Positions 1-8,939 are shown, counted from the first letter of the stretch. The stretch is 64,000 nt of DNA from CAZWDO01 sp964632485 [NCBI: uncultured bacterium] (GCA_964632485.1 CAZWDO010000005.1:92767-156766), one strand, 5' to 3'. The notes: generated by a model from the sequence alone, not told the origin. Program-made: numbers and translations.

Positions 1-315
1 CATAGCGCCCACAATCAACGCAGTATGATCCAGGTGACTATCGAGTACCAAACCATGGTCTGGCTGGAAGATCTGATCAGTTGGATCGAAAATTCCGCCA
101 GTTGTGAGATATATCCCCTCCTCAAACGCGATGACGAAAAACATGTAACTGAAAAAGCATACGCCACCCCCCGTTTTGTGGAGGATATGGTACGCGACTT
201 GGCCCATCGATTTAAAAATGATCTGAATATTCGCTACTTTCATATTGAAGCCGAACATTTCGAAAGCATCCACAATCATAATGTATTCGCGCGAATCGAA
301 TGGAACCGCCCGTGA
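1..315 (+). CDS. folE2: GTP cyclohydrolase FolE2 (type IB), C-terminal part
   Basis: FolE2 converts GTP to 7,8-dihydroneopterin triphosphate, the first step of folate (and related pterin) synthesis, as a metal enzyme unrelated to FolE1. The window starts inside the gene: the frame is open from base 1 and reads the FolE2 hallmark HSAHNQRS, then SASCEIYPLLKR, VTEKAYATPRFVEDMVRD and the closing FESIHNHN. These are the standard C-terminal blocks of the family, which is about 260-300 residues, so roughly the last 104 residues are present and the N-terminal metal ligands lie outside. An internal ATG at 25 is not the start. The stop overlaps the next gene, so they are probably cotranscribed. Identification is by motif recall and is strong. 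Confidence 0.93.
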   Translation, partial: HSAHNQRSMIQVTIEYQTMVWLEDLISWIENSASCEIYPLLKRDDEKHVTEKAYATPRFVEDMVRDLAHRFKNDLNIRYFHIEAEHFESIHNHNVFARIEWNRP

Positions 316-1295
316 GGATCGGTTTTACTTCAACCATCCCCGTAGAAATGATCTACGCCATCGATGCAACCCCCGTGGACCTCAACAACATTTTCATCAC
401 TCATTCTGAAGCGCCGGAACTGGTGGCGCAAGCAGAGGAAACGGGATTGCCCCGGAATGTATGCGCCTGGATCAAAGGGCTTTATATCGTCGGCAGCCGC
501 TTACGATCGGTCGAAAAGATCGTGGCGGTCATGGAGGGAGATTGCAGTAATACGCGGGTTTTAATGGAACTCTTACGCGATGACGGCATCGATACCATCC
601 CCTTCACGTATCCGACAGAACACACGTATGAGCAGGTAAAAATAGCGCTGGCCAAATTTGCCGCGCAATTGAACGCCCTCCCGGCCCGGATACGGGAAGT
701 CAAGCGCGCGCTCGATCATATTCGATGCAAACTGATTGAACTGGATCGGCTAACCTGGCAGGAAAATCGAATCAGCGGAGAGGAAAACCATTTTTTTCTG
801 GTCAATGCCAGTGATTTTATGGGTAATCCTACCCAATTTGAACATCAATTAGATGAATTAATTTATAAAGCGGATCATCGCAATCCGCGAACTCAACCGA
901 TACGGCTGGCCTTCCTGGGAGTGCCACCGATTTGCAGCGATCTTTACCAACAGATTGAACGCTTTGATGGCAACGTTGTTTTCAACGAAATCCAACGGCA
1001 ATTTTCCATGCCGTTCCATACCGATGATATTGTCGAACAATATTACAGTTATACCTATCCCTATGATTTTAACTGGAGAATAGAAGCGATTATCCCCGAA
1101 CTGAAAAAACGCGGAATCCATGGAATCATTCATTATGTCCAATCATTTTGCCATCGGCAGTTGGAGGATATTTTGCTAAGGCGCAAAATCAAGCTTCCGA
1201 TTCTGACTCTGGAAGGCGAACTGCCCGGGCCGCTGGACGAACGGTCCAAAATCCGGCTGCAAGGGTTTATCCGTATGTTGAAAGATCAAATATGA
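300..1295 (+). CDS. 2-hydroxyacyl-CoA dehydratase D-component-like protein (HgdB/YjiM/DCCP family)
   Basis: Member of the HGD-D family: iron-sulfur proteins that use ATP-driven low-potential electrons for difficult reductions or dehydrations. Visible are the N-terminal block GFTSTIPVEMIYA, then LPRNVC (Cys55), EGDC (Cys82) and SFCHRQ (Cys284), three cysteines at the positions that bind the cluster in family members, and a C-terminal LTLEGELPGPLDERSKIRLQ resembling the E. coli YjiM ending. About 331 residues, shorter than YjiM. It overlaps folE2 by 16 bp (ATG 300); a GTG at 312 in a GTGA overlap is an equally good start. It is followed by its ATPase partner with a 4-bp overlap. The single dehydratase subunit plus activator recalls the double-cubane cluster protein pair, whose natural substrate is unknown. 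Substrate here cannot be told. Confidence 0.82.
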   Translation: MEPPVRIGFTSTIPVEMIYAIDATPVDLNNIFITHSEAPELVAQAEETGLPRNVCAWIKGLYIVGSRLRSVEKIVAVMEGDCSNTRVLMELLRDDGIDTIPFTYPTEHTYEQVKIALAKFAAQLNALPARIREVKRALDHIRCKLIELDRLTWQENRISGEENHFFLVNASDFMGNPTQFEHQLDELIYKADHRNPRTQPIRLAFLGVPPICSDLYQQIERFDGNVVFNEIQRQFSMPFHTDDIVEQYYSYTYPYDFNWRIEAIIPELKKRGIHGIIHYVQSFCHRQLEDILLRRKIKLPILTLEGELPGPLDERSKIRLQGFIRMLKDQI

Positions 1296-2056
1296 TGGTT
1301 CATGGGATTGATCTGGGAAGCCGCCAGGTAAAACTGATCAGCCGTTGCGCTGAAACGGGTTCCATTCAGAGACGACTGAAATTCCACACCCTTGAATTTT
1401 ACCGCCAGTACAGCCGCCATCAGGGGAATCAATTAGAAATCGACCTCAATGCGCTGGGTATCGAAAACGGCCCGATCGTTTCGACGGGTTACGGCCGCTT
1501 TCATATCCAGGTGGCGCATGCAGAAAATATTCCCGAACTGCAAGCCCATGTTTATGGAGCGATTGAACAAAGCGGGTTTAAAGATTTTCTCCTGGTTGAT
1601 CTGGGAGGACAGGATAGCAAGATCATCCAGGTGGAAAACCGCGCCATGGTCGATTTCGCAATGAATGATAAATGCGCGGCTTCGACCGGGCGATTTCTGG
1701 AAAATATGGCGCAGGCCCTACAGCTTAGTCTGGAGGAGCTATCGGAATGTTATGAAAATCCCTGCGTTATCTCCAGCACCTGCGCGGTTTTCAGTGAAAC
1801 GGAAAGCCTGTCGTTACTTTTCAATGGAACGCCGATCCGTGAAATCGCCGCCGGAATTAATCTCGCTCTTTTCAAACGTCTGATGCCTATGATCGGACGT
1901 TTCAAATTTCCTTACCTGCTTCTCAGCGGAGGAGCCGCTCAATCGAAAGCCTTACACTATTTTTTCCAGCAAAAATACCCAGTGCCGGTTGAACTCCTCC
2001 CTGATCCGATATTCAACGGGGCTATTGGCTGCTGCGCTTATTACAATCGATCATAA
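1292..2056 (+). CDS. ATPase activator of 2-hydroxyacyl-CoA dehydratase (BadF/BadG/BcrA/BcrD family)
   Basis: ASKHA-fold ATPase that binds a [4Fe-4S] cluster between two subunits and injects electrons into its dehydratase-type partner upon ATP hydrolysis. The sequence shows GIDLGSRQVKL (phosphate loop 1), LLVDLGGQDSKII (second phosphate loop), DKCAASTGRFLE (Cys128) and SSTCAVFSETE (Cys164), the two cluster cysteines, and LLLSGGAAQSKAL (adenosine motif). I chose ATG 1292, which overlaps the upstream stop as ATGA and gives a 254-residue protein, normal for the family; an upstream in-frame extension to 1148 lies inside the previous gene and is not family-like. Translationally coupled to the dehydratase-like protein, so the two surely act together. 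Confidence 0.9.
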   Translation: MMVHGIDLGSRQVKLISRCAETGSIQRRLKFHTLEFYRQYSRHQGNQLEIDLNALGIENGPIVSTGYGRFHIQVAHAENIPELQAHVYGAIEQSGFKDFLLVDLGGQDSKIIQVENRAMVDFAMNDKCAASTGRFLENMAQALQLSLEELSECYENPCVISSTCAVFSETESLSLLFNGTPIREIAAGINLALFKRLMPMIGRFKFPYLLLSGGAAQSKALHYFFQQKYPVPVELLPDPIFNGAIGCCAYYNRS

Positions 2057-2069
2057 AAAAGGAGTGAAA

Positions 2070-4754
2070 ATGAAACAATATATAATCATCTGGATTTGCC
2101 TGAGCGGTTTTTTCTTCCAAACCCTTTCCGGCAACGAAGTCCTGCTCGTACTGGGTTCCGATACCGGAATTTGGGAAGGATTGAACACCAACCATTATTT
2201 TTGCACCCTTAAAACGGGTTTGTACAGTGACCCGGCCCGAAATGGATATGGCGTGATGGCCCCATCTTTTCGCAACCGACTGCTTGACTTCTATGGCGTA
2301 CCGATGAAACTAACCTGGTGGATGATGGCCGGCAATATGTTTCGCTACGCCACCAACTGCAATGTGCCTATCGCCAACAGCATGCCATTTTATCTGATGC
2401 AACGCTATCATGGCGATGCGATCAAGCAATACGGCGATGAAATTTCACTGCATTATCATACTTTTTACTGGTCCGATTATGATCAGGATGGGCAATGGTG
2501 GTGGAACCAGGCCCAAACATTCGATGAATCTAAGGAGGATTTCGATTTCACTTTAGCCCAGGTATTATTGGACGAGGGAATTTTCCCGGTTTCATTTCGT
2601 AGCGGATGGCATTATATGGACAACAGTTGGCAAAATTATTTAGAACAGATACTACTCTATTCCATGCACAACGATTATCCCAGCAAACGTACCAGTGATC
2701 CGGAACCGATTGATAATATTTATGACTGGTCCCAGGCGCCCCATACATTTCAACCCTATCATCCTTCGGCGGAAAACTACCAGGTCCCGGGCAATCTCAA
2801 AGGTTGGAACCTGCGTTCAGCTCATTTTAACACGGTTCGCAGCCGCAATATGATGGATACCCTCTTTGCCCAGGCTGCCCAGGGGAATCGTCAAATGGCG
2901 TGCTTCTGGGGCCATCTGCCTGAAACCGATTTTTTAGCCAATCTTGAAATCATGGACAGCTTAGCCCATCAAAAAAGCCGCGAGTTTGGCAATATTCCGT
3001 TTCGCTATTGCAGCGCCATTGAAGCAATGCAGCGTTGGCGCAACATTACGGACACAACTTCTCCCGAGCTGCAATTAACCGCTATTCCCACTGGAGATAT
3101 CGCCACTATCCGTGTGACCACTAATGAACCCTTGTTTCAACCGCTTCCCTGGGTGGCAATGAAAGACCGAAAAAGCGGCTACCACTGGCTAAAAATGACC
3201 CCTGTCAACGAGTACACCTGGGAAAGCGCGCCGCTGACGGTGGCGCAAATTGCCAAAATTGCTGTTGCCGCTTGCGATACGGCAGGGAATCTGACAACCC
3301 GATTTCTCTCATGGATCGGTGAAGATATTTTTATCGATGATGATGATCCGCAGTTCCAAGGTTCCGTCGGCAACTGGATCACGCTTTCCGCGGATTATTG
3401 GGAACGAAACGCCCGTTATGCAACAGTGGGTGAGGATAGCGCTATCGCCACTTTTCAAACCACAATCCCAGCGAACGGGGCCTCGGCATTCTATTACCAG
3501 CGTCCCGATCTATCGCTCCCGGTGACAGAATACTGCTGGAGCCTGTCTCTCAACGGATTGGAGCAAAAACACCTTGTAGAAAGTTACCCGGATGCCAAAA
3601 AATGGCATTACCTGACAACTGTTTTAGCCCATGAGGGCGATCTACTCCAACTCCGCCTGGCTGCGGGTGGCGCGGAACAAAATGGACGGCAAATCGGGGC
3701 GGATGTGATAAAAATTTCATCTTATGTTTGTGAACGCCATTTGGCGCTATCCAACGATTTGTTAATGATTGGCCCTCTATGCCAATCCGATACCGTCCAT
3801 TATAAGTTGGTATTAGAAAATCGGGGCATTTTGCCATTATCCGTCTCGGGAATTAGCAGTCAAAACAATCAATTCACACTGGACCATCCATTTCCGATTG
3901 AAATTGACGGCGCGGAATCAACAGAAATCAGCCTTTCCGTTAATACCGCTCAAACCGGAATATTCACAGACACGCTCATTATTCTCAGCAATGACGATCT
4001 AACGCCCATCCAGCAAATCCCATGTGAAATCATTGTCGAACCCTATTTTTCCATTGTTGACAATGCGGATACTGAAAATTATCAGGAAACCGGACAATGG
4101 GCAACCAGCAATTCCACAGCCTATGGCGTCAGCAGCCGCTACGCCTTTCTGGGGCAGAATCCCCGCGCCTCGGTGGAATTCCACACTCAATTGCGGCAAA
4201 GCGGCACATATCGGATTCTGTATATATTGCCCACCACAGTCAATGCCGCCACTCACGCTGAATATACGTTATTTATAAACCAAACGCCCGTCGATACGCT
4301 CATTATCGATCAAAATGCCGGCAGTGGAAGCTGGCTGATGTTAGGTGAATGGAATCTGCCGGCGAACCAGCCGATCACCTTACGCATCCGAGACAGCGGA
4401 CTCTCCACCGGAGGATTAGTTTTGCGAGCGGACGCCATCAAATTTTCTTCGGATTTAAGTGTGTATATGGATGAAACCCATCCATCTTCAGCCCAGCCTT
4501 TCACAGTCTCCTTCTTTCCTAACCCTTTCAGTGAAACATTGCATGCTAAAATTATTTCCAATAAATCAGAATCTTTAAAAATTGAAATCTATAACATCCT
4601 GGGACGGATTGTCTATTCAAAATCCTGCCAAATTTCACAATCGGTGGTTCAAGAATGGTCATGGACACCGGACAGACTATCCAACGGACTTTATTTTTGC
4701 AGAATTTCCAATGGAAAAGAAAGCTGTATCCGCAAAATTTGCCTTATTCGCTGA
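2070..4754 (+). CDS. Secreted deacetylase-like protein with two golvesin-like modules and T9SS sorting domain
   Basis: 894-residue exported protein. Start ATG 2070 follows the ribosome site AAAAGGAGTG; residues 1-20 form a signal peptide (WICLSGFFFQTLSG). Residues about 20-350 resemble the polysaccharide deacetylase/glycoside hydrolase barrel (EISLHYHTFYW, MACFWGHLPETDF), with no clear catalytic triad assigned. Two beta-sandwich segments of the golvesin/Xly carbohydrate-binding-like type follow (each ending in ADVIKIS/ADAIKFS), separated by an ASPM/HYDIN-like choice-of-anchor stretch (YKLVLENRGILPLSVSG). The last about 80 residues are a Por/T9SS tail: FFPNPFSETL, IEIYNILGRIVYS, LSNGLYFCRIS. 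So it should cross the outer membrane by type IX secretion and be surface-attached or released. The final 44 bp of the gene form the left copy of the repeat that brackets the neighbouring glycan island. Confidence 0.82.
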   Translation: MKQYIIIWICLSGFFFQTLSGNEVLLVLGSDTGIWEGLNTNHYFCTLKTGLYSDPARNGYGVMAPSFRNRLLDFYGVPMKLTWWMMAGNMFRYATNCNVPIANSMPFYLMQRYHGDAIKQYGDEISLHYHTFYWSDYDQDGQWWWNQAQTFDESKEDFDFTLAQVLLDEGIFPVSFRSGWHYMDNSWQNYLEQILLYSMHNDYPSKRTSDPEPIDNIYDWSQAPHTFQPYHPSAENYQVPGNLKGWNLRSAHFNTVRSRNMMDTLFAQAAQGNRQMACFWGHLPETDFLANLEIMDSLAHQKSREFGNIPFRYCSAIEAMQRWRNITDTTSPELQLTAIPTGDIATIRVTTNEPLFQPLPWVAMKDRKSGYHWLKMTPVNEYTWESAPLTVAQIAKIAVAACDTAGNLTTRFLSWIGEDIFIDDDDPQFQGSVGNWITLSADYWERNARYATVGEDSAIATFQTTIPANGASAFYYQRPDLSLPVTEYCWSLSLNGLEQKHLVESYPDAKKWHYLTTVLAHEGDLLQLRLAAGGAEQNGRQIGADVIKISSYVCERHLALSNDLLMIGPLCQSDTVHYKLVLENRGILPLSVSGISSQNNQFTLDHPFPIEIDGAESTEISLSVNTAQTGIFTDTLIILSNDDLTPIQQIPCEIIVEPYFSIVDNADTENYQETGQWATSNSTAYGVSSRYAFLGQNPRASVEFHTQLRQSGTYRILYILPTTVNAATHAEYTLFINQTPVDTLIIDQNAGSGSWLMLGEWNLPANQPITLRIRDSGLSTGGLVLRADAIKFSSDLSVYMDETHPSSAQPFTVSFFPNPFSETLHAKIISNKSESLKIEIYNILGRIVYSKSCQISQSVVQEWSWTPDRLSNGLYFCRISNGKESCIRKICLIR

Positions 4755-4777
4755 ATTAGATTATACAAAGGATTAAA
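4711..4777 (+). repeat. Left 67-bp direct repeat bounding the glycan island
   Basis: Begins inside the last codons of the T9SS-tailed gene and runs 23 bp past its stop. It matches 45439-45505 in the same orientation with three substitutions (4726, 4745, 4772) and no gaps. Sequence on both outer sides of the match is unrelated. The distance from one copy to the other is 40,728 bp and covers the whole polysaccharide cluster. Confidence 0.92.
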
Positions 4778-5145
4778 AGAGTGGAATCTTTGTCGGAGTA
4801 CACTTTATCTCACAATCGAAGAGGCAATATAAGATTTTTCAGGCGATGTTTGGAATTGAGTGGATCGAAGTAATTTATTATCCGGATGGAGAAAATAAAT
4901 ATTGGCTTTGAGTTAACCAGTATATAAAGATATGCCCAAATCGTTTACCAAAGGAATGAACCAAGAGTATAGTTGAGCTGAAATCATTTTTAATCGTTTC
5001 TATATCATACAGATTCTCCATCGGACTGTCGATGAAGTCCGCCGAACCGTATACCGGCACGAATCCATAACCTCAATCCCCACAATCTACCACTTAAATT
5101 GCCAAAGAGCTTTAAATTTATTTCCATAATTATTTAGTTTTTCAC
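4778..5145. other. Non-coding interval, no gene recognised
   Basis: AT-rich spacer between the T9SS gene and the kinase-like gene. Short open frames exist on both strands (for example 4878-5060 on the minus strand), but none has a ribosome site, a family motif or coupling to a neighbour. The promoter of the next gene lies at its right end. Confidence 0.6.
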
Positions 5146-5174
5146 TTGACAGTTGTCCCGATTTATCTTATATT
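5146..5174 (+). promoter_or_regulatory. Sigma-70-type promoter of the kinase-like gene
   Basis: TTGACA at 5146-5151 and TATATT at 5169-5174 with a 17-bp spacer, 44 bp before the ATG at 5219. First promoter inside the island on the plus strand. Confidence 0.75.
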
Positions 5175-5218
5175 CTTGGAAGCGTCATTTTTAAATTATT
5201 CTATTAATTAAACTGATT

Positions 5219-6127
5219 ATGCAAGAAATAATGACAGATGAAATCAGCAAAATTGCTCTGGCTTGTTATGGAAAGACGCCGGGGATTTCTCGTTTTTACA
5301 GCGTGAACAATAGCGTATTTCTACTTAAATATGATAATGAAGATAAAGTTCTTAAAATTGAGCGCGATGGTGATTTACAATGGAAAATAAAGAATGAAAT
5401 TGCAATGATTGCTCTTGCGCAGCAACAAGGCCTTCCAGTTCCCGTTATCGAACATATTGGCACTGATGGCAACATCATCCCAAATCACTGGTACATCATG
5501 AAACGTGCGGGATCATTGAATCTTCATGGTTGCTTTTTACATAAAAATGACAAAAATACCAGGGAGTTATACAGTGAATTCGGGAGGATTCTCGGTCGCA
5601 TTCATCAGGTTACTTTACAACGCCAGGGTTACCTAAAAGCAGACCGCATCAATGAGTTTATTTTTGGAGAAGTTATTAATAAAAGGTTCGAACGATGCAT
5701 TAGAAAACTTAGCGGACAATTGGCTAATAAAGAGATTCACAAGTTAACTAATATAATCGGAAGTTTCAAAGAGAGTAAACAAACAAGATTGTGCCATAAA
5801 GATTTTGGACCATGGCATGCGATTATAGATAAGAATAAAATTGTCGCAATCATCGACTGGGAATTTGCCGAGGGTTCAGACGAAATTTATGATTTTGTTA
5901 AGTCTGAATTATTTCTATATATTTATTCTGGAAATCTTGAAGAGTTTAGAGAAGGATACTGTGAAATTCAGCCATTACCTCCTGATTTTGAATCGGTTGC
6001 TATGCCTTATCGAGTAATCGAAACCTTGAATTTGATGACATTTGTAAAAAATAATCAAAACTTGTTTTTTAAAATCAAGAAAGTCCTGGATAGCATCATC
6101 ACCAGTAATGGGTTAGTTTGGAGATAA
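5219..6127 (+). CDS. Phosphotransferase of the aminoglycoside/choline kinase (APH) fold
   Basis: 302 residues with the protein-kinase-like APH fold. Visible: N-lobe lysine region DKVLKIERDGD, hinge-like HWYIMKRAG, the catalytic loop LCHKDFGPWHAII (an HxD variant with K between, residues about 193-205) and the metal-binding IIDWEFAEGSDEIYD. Such proteins phosphorylate small hydroxyl compounds; in surface-glycan loci they often act on sugars or on choline/ethanolamine-like substituents, but the substrate cannot be read from the sequence. It has its own promoter and opens the plus-strand arm of the island. The ribosome site is weak. It may equally be a stray resistance-like kinase. Confidence 0.8.
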   Translation: MQEIMTDEISKIALACYGKTPGISRFYSVNNSVFLLKYDNEDKVLKIERDGDLQWKIKNEIAMIALAQQQGLPVPVIEHIGTDGNIIPNHWYIMKRAGSLNLHGCFLHKNDKNTRELYSEFGRILGRIHQVTLQRQGYLKADRINEFIFGEVINKRFERCIRKLSGQLANKEIHKLTNIIGSFKESKQTRLCHKDFGPWHAIIDKNKIVAIIDWEFAEGSDEIYDFVKSELFLYIYSGNLEEFREGYCEIQPLPPDFESVAMPYRVIETLNLMTFVKNNQNLFFKIKKVLDSIITSNGLVWR

Positions 6128-6209
6128 TGATTAAATAATTAATGTTTTGTTTCAGATAAAAATAGAGAGTCGTGCTGAATTCACTATAGACTGGGAAGAA
6201 GCTTCTTGC

Positions 6210-6253
6210 CTGGGGCTGTTCCAAACCAGGGGTAAGGCGGGGAACAGCCCCAG
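6210..6253. repeat. 13-bp inverted repeat with 18-nt loop
   Basis: Arms 6210-6222 (containing GGGGCTGTTCC) and 6241-6253 (containing GGAACAGCCCC) are perfect complements around an 18-nt loop. GC-rich in an AT-rich surround and close to an IS3 remnant, so it may be a mobile palindromic element or an end of a decayed insertion; alternatively part of the terminator of the kinase-like gene. Confidence 0.6.
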
Positions 6254-6283
6254 ACGCCGCGCAAATCGCCCCTTCAATGGCAT

Positions 6284-6314
6284 GAGGGAGAAAACTTTTT
6301 TAGTTTTCTCCCTC
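6284..6314. terminator. 12-bp perfect hairpin with T-rich loop
   Basis: GAGGGAGAAAAC (6284-6295) pairs with GTTTTCTCCCTC (6303-6314) around a 7-nt loop of mostly T. It stands about 155 bp after the kinase-like gene and just before the HTH remnant. No T-tract follows the right arm, so it is not a textbook terminator; it could also be a MITE-like palindrome. Confidence 0.45.
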
Positions 6315-6360
6315 CAGAATGTATCTTCATGTATCAATTAGACCATAGAAAGGATGCTGT

Positions 6361-6525
6361 ATGGAGATTAAACGATACACTCCAGAAAAGAAGGCTCAAA
6401 TTAACCGGGAAATCATACTTGAACATAAATCGGTCAGCCATGTAGCTATAGAATTCAATAGTACTCCAGCTACTATCTATAAGTGGCAGAAAACATTAAT
6501 GGAAAAAGCAGTCGATCTATTCTGA
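6361..6525 (+). pseudogene. IS3-family transposase OrfA remnant (HTH only)
   Basis: 54 codons starting at ATG 6361 behind AAAGGA with 6-nt spacing. The protein begins MEIKRYTPEKKAQ and shows the helix-turn-helix VAIEFNSTPATIYKWQKTLM, then stops at the point (KAVDLF) corresponding to about residue 55 of IS3-type OrfA proteins, which normally run to about 90-100 residues with a leucine zipper and then frameshift into the DDE OrfB. Neither the zipper nor OrfB is seen downstream. So this is the stub of an insertion sequence near the left edge of the island. A free-standing small DNA-binding protein is possible, since its ribosome site is intact. Confidence 0.65.
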
Positions 6526-6563
6526 ATAAATGACACTGAAGGACACCAATACTATAGGATAAT

Positions 6564-7433
6564 ATGGAACCCAAAATATCAATTATAACTCCATCATTAA
6601 ATTCAGCAAAATATATTGAAAACGCAATAAAAAGTGTTCTTGAACAAAATTATCAAAATATAGAGCATATTATTATGGATGGCGGATCCTCGGATGGTAC
6701 ACTTAGAATATTAAAGAAATACTCTCACCTTAAGTGGGTATCTGAAGCTGATTCTGGACAATCTAATGCAATGAATAAAGGATTTTTAATTTCGACAGGA
6801 GAAATAATCGGTTATTTAAATTCAGATGATTATTATTTACCAGGCGCCTTTTCAGCCATTTTGCCATACTTTGAAAATAAAGAAAAATTTGTTGTTGGAA
6901 ACATCAAAGTTGTAATGGATGATGGATCATTTTGGATCAATAATGCTCGCATAGGACATGAAGATATGTTAAAACACTGGGAACCTGAAGCATTTTGTGT
7001 CAATTCTGTTGGATATTTTTACCATCGAGAAGTTCAGGAAAAAGTCGGAGGATTTAATGAATGCAATCATTTTGCTATGGATTTAGAATTTTTATTATCA
7101 GCATCGAAGTATTTTAAATTTCATAAAATTGATTCATTATTAGGAGTATTTCGTTATATCACAGGTACAGTTACAAGCCAAAGTCAGAAATCAGAAAATG
7201 TTTGGACAAAAAAAAACTTTCAATTTATTGATCGCTTTTTGAATGGAATGCCTGAGGATTTTATAATTGATTTTGAAAAAAAGCGAGAACAAGGTTACTT
7301 ATTACGAAAAAATTGGCAAGCCCATGAAAAAAACAAAGAAAAGAATTATCAAAAAAGATTCAACGGGAAAACAAAATGTAGTTGGATACGCTATGTAATT
7401 GAAAAAGCGAAAAAATTAAAAATATTATCTTGA
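6564..7433 (+). CDS. Family 2 glycosyltransferase
   Basis: 289-residue cytoplasmic GT-A glycosyltransferase that transfers a sugar from a nucleotide donor. Seen: SIITPSLNSAKYIENAI (N-terminal nucleotide-binding strand), IIMDGGSSDGTL, and the metal-binding acidic motif GYLNSDDYYLPG. The subtype with MDGGSSDGT and a short chain is common in O-antigen and capsule clusters. No membrane segment. Its end overlaps the possible TTG start of the next glycosyltransferase, indicating an operon. Contains an A9 run at 7208-7216. Acceptor and sugar unknown. Confidence 0.88.
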   Translation: MEPKISIITPSLNSAKYIENAIKSVLEQNYQNIEHIIMDGGSSDGTLRILKKYSHLKWVSEADSGQSNAMNKGFLISTGEIIGYLNSDDYYLPGAFSAILPYFENKEKFVVGNIKVVMDDGSFWINNARIGHEDMLKHWEPEAFCVNSVGYFYHREVQEKVGGFNECNHFAMDLEFLLSASKYFKFHKIDSLLGVFRYITGTVTSQSQKSENVWTKKNFQFIDRFLNGMPEDFIIDFEKKREQGYLLRKNWQAHEKNKEKNYQKRFNGKTKCSWIRYVIEKAKKLKILS

Positions 7434-7456
7434 ATATAAAGGAGTTCAAAACCTGG

Positions 7457-8929
7457 ATGACGAACGGTGTAAGTATCACAATTTGTACACATAATGGAGA
7501 GAAATTATTGCCATCGACAATTGATAATCTTAATCAACTCGCGGTAGATAAACAAATTCCATGGGAAGTAATCATTATTGATAATAATTCCACTGATAAA
7601 TCCGCAGAAATCGCTATGGGGTGCTGGAAAAGAACGGAATCTTTCAGAATTATCAAAGAACCCGAACTGGGATTAATTCATGCCAGAATTCGAGGGATAC
7701 GGGAATCGCGTTATGAATATATTTCATTTATTGATGATGATAATTGGATATCGCCAGATTGGGTAAACATAGTTCATGATATTTTTCAAAACCATCCAGA
7801 GGTTGGCATTTGTGGTGGTGATATTGATCCCGAATTTGAAACTCCCCCCCCTAGTTGGTTTGATGCGTATAAAAACAACTATGCGGTGGGTGTTCAAGGC
7901 AATGAATCGGGTGATGTTACAGAATCGCGTGGTTTTGTTTGGGGGGCTGGTATCAGTATAAGAAAATCTCCTGTAGAAAATCTTTTTAAAGATGGTTTTA
8001 TTTTTAGTTTAATTGGCAGGAAAGGTAATAAACTAATGGCTGGAGAAGATACCGAATTATGTTATGCACTTCGAATCAAAGGTTGGCGAATTTGGTATGA
8101 TAAACGACTACGGCTTCGCCATTATATCCCTGAAAAAAGGTTAGAGTGGGATTACCTTTGCGGCATGTACCATGGATTCGGTGCATCTCATGCTATTTTA
8201 GATATCTATCAACAAGTCCAAATGAATCGATTTCATCAACCTGAGCATTATATAAAAACTTTTTTAAAAAAATTTATTCTACTTATGAGTCGAAAAAAGT
8301 ATTTTTTCTCCAGGAAAAACTCTGATGGAAATGTTGAGAGATTACAATTTGAGTTTTATCGGTCATATCTATATCATTTAATACGCATAATTTTTATTTA
8401 TAAAACAATATATTCTAAAATTCATGCGCTTATTCCAATTCAAGATTTTATGGAACAGAATATTTATAAATTTGGACAGGAGATTATTTTTGATAAATCC
8501 GCCTCAAAATACTTAGTGGAAGGTTGGAGCCAACCCGATAGTTGGATATCACCTGATGGTTTTAAAAAAATCCATTATACCAGAGCATTAGGAAAAAAAG
8601 CCACGATAATTTTTTCATTAAATGAGATTCCCAACGCTTCATTGTTCTTATTAAATCTTGAATTTATTATTGTTTATATTCATCCACAAAAATTAAAAAA
8701 GCAACGAATTAAAATATATCTAAACAATAAAAAAATTGCCGATTGGATATTTACTGAAAGAGGCTACCATAAAAAAACAGCAATAATTCCATCGTCGCTT
8801 CTAAAGAAATTCCCTACAGCTATTTTTTTGTTTAAACTTCCAAACGCCGCATCACCAGAATCATTGGGAGATATTCCTGAAAAAAGGGTGTTATCAATTA
8901 GCTTATGCACTCTCCAGATTACGTGTTAA
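7457..8929 (+). CDS. Family 2 glycosyltransferase with C-terminal accessory domain
   Basis: About 490 residues. N-terminal GT-A domain: SITICTHNGEKLLPSTI, VIIIDNNSTDKSAE, acidic motif SFIDDDNWISPDW, and GEDTELCYALRIKGWRIWYD, the Golgi-like GT2 type with a conserved ED near the catalytic base. From about residue 300 it has a basic helical segment and then a beta-rich region (EGWSQPDSWISPDG) resembling the sugar-recognition-like module found at the ends of some lipopolysaccharide enzymes (DUF7024-type), with which I associate it only loosely. ATG 7457 has GGAG 12 nt upstream; TTG 7430 overlapping the preceding stop is the alternative. Same operon as its neighbours. Confidence 0.83.
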   Translation: MTNGVSITICTHNGEKLLPSTIDNLNQLAVDKQIPWEVIIIDNNSTDKSAEIAMGCWKRTESFRIIKEPELGLIHARIRGIRESRYEYISFIDDDNWISPDWVNIVHDIFQNHPEVGICGGDIDPEFETPPPSWFDAYKNNYAVGVQGNESGDVTESRGFVWGAGISIRKSPVENLFKDGFIFSLIGRKGNKLMAGEDTELCYALRIKGWRIWYDKRLRLRHYIPEKRLEWDYLCGMYHGFGASHAILDIYQQVQMNRFHQPEHYIKTFLKKFILLMSRKKYFFSRKNSDGNVERLQFEFYRSYLYHLIRIIFIYKTIYSKIHALIPIQDFMEQNIYKFGQEIIFDKSASKYLVEGWSQPDSWISPDGFKKIHYTRALGKKATIIFSLNEIPNASLFLLNLEFIIVYIHPQKLKKQRIKIYLNNKKIADWIFTERGYHKKTAIIPSSLLKKFPTAIFLFKLPNAASPESLGDIPEKRVLSISLCTLQITC

Positions 8930-8939
8930 AGGAAAAAAT

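Noticed and set aside
4878-5060. 60-codon minus-strand frame in the gap after the T9SS gene
   Set aside because: No ribosome site, no coupling and no recognisable motif.
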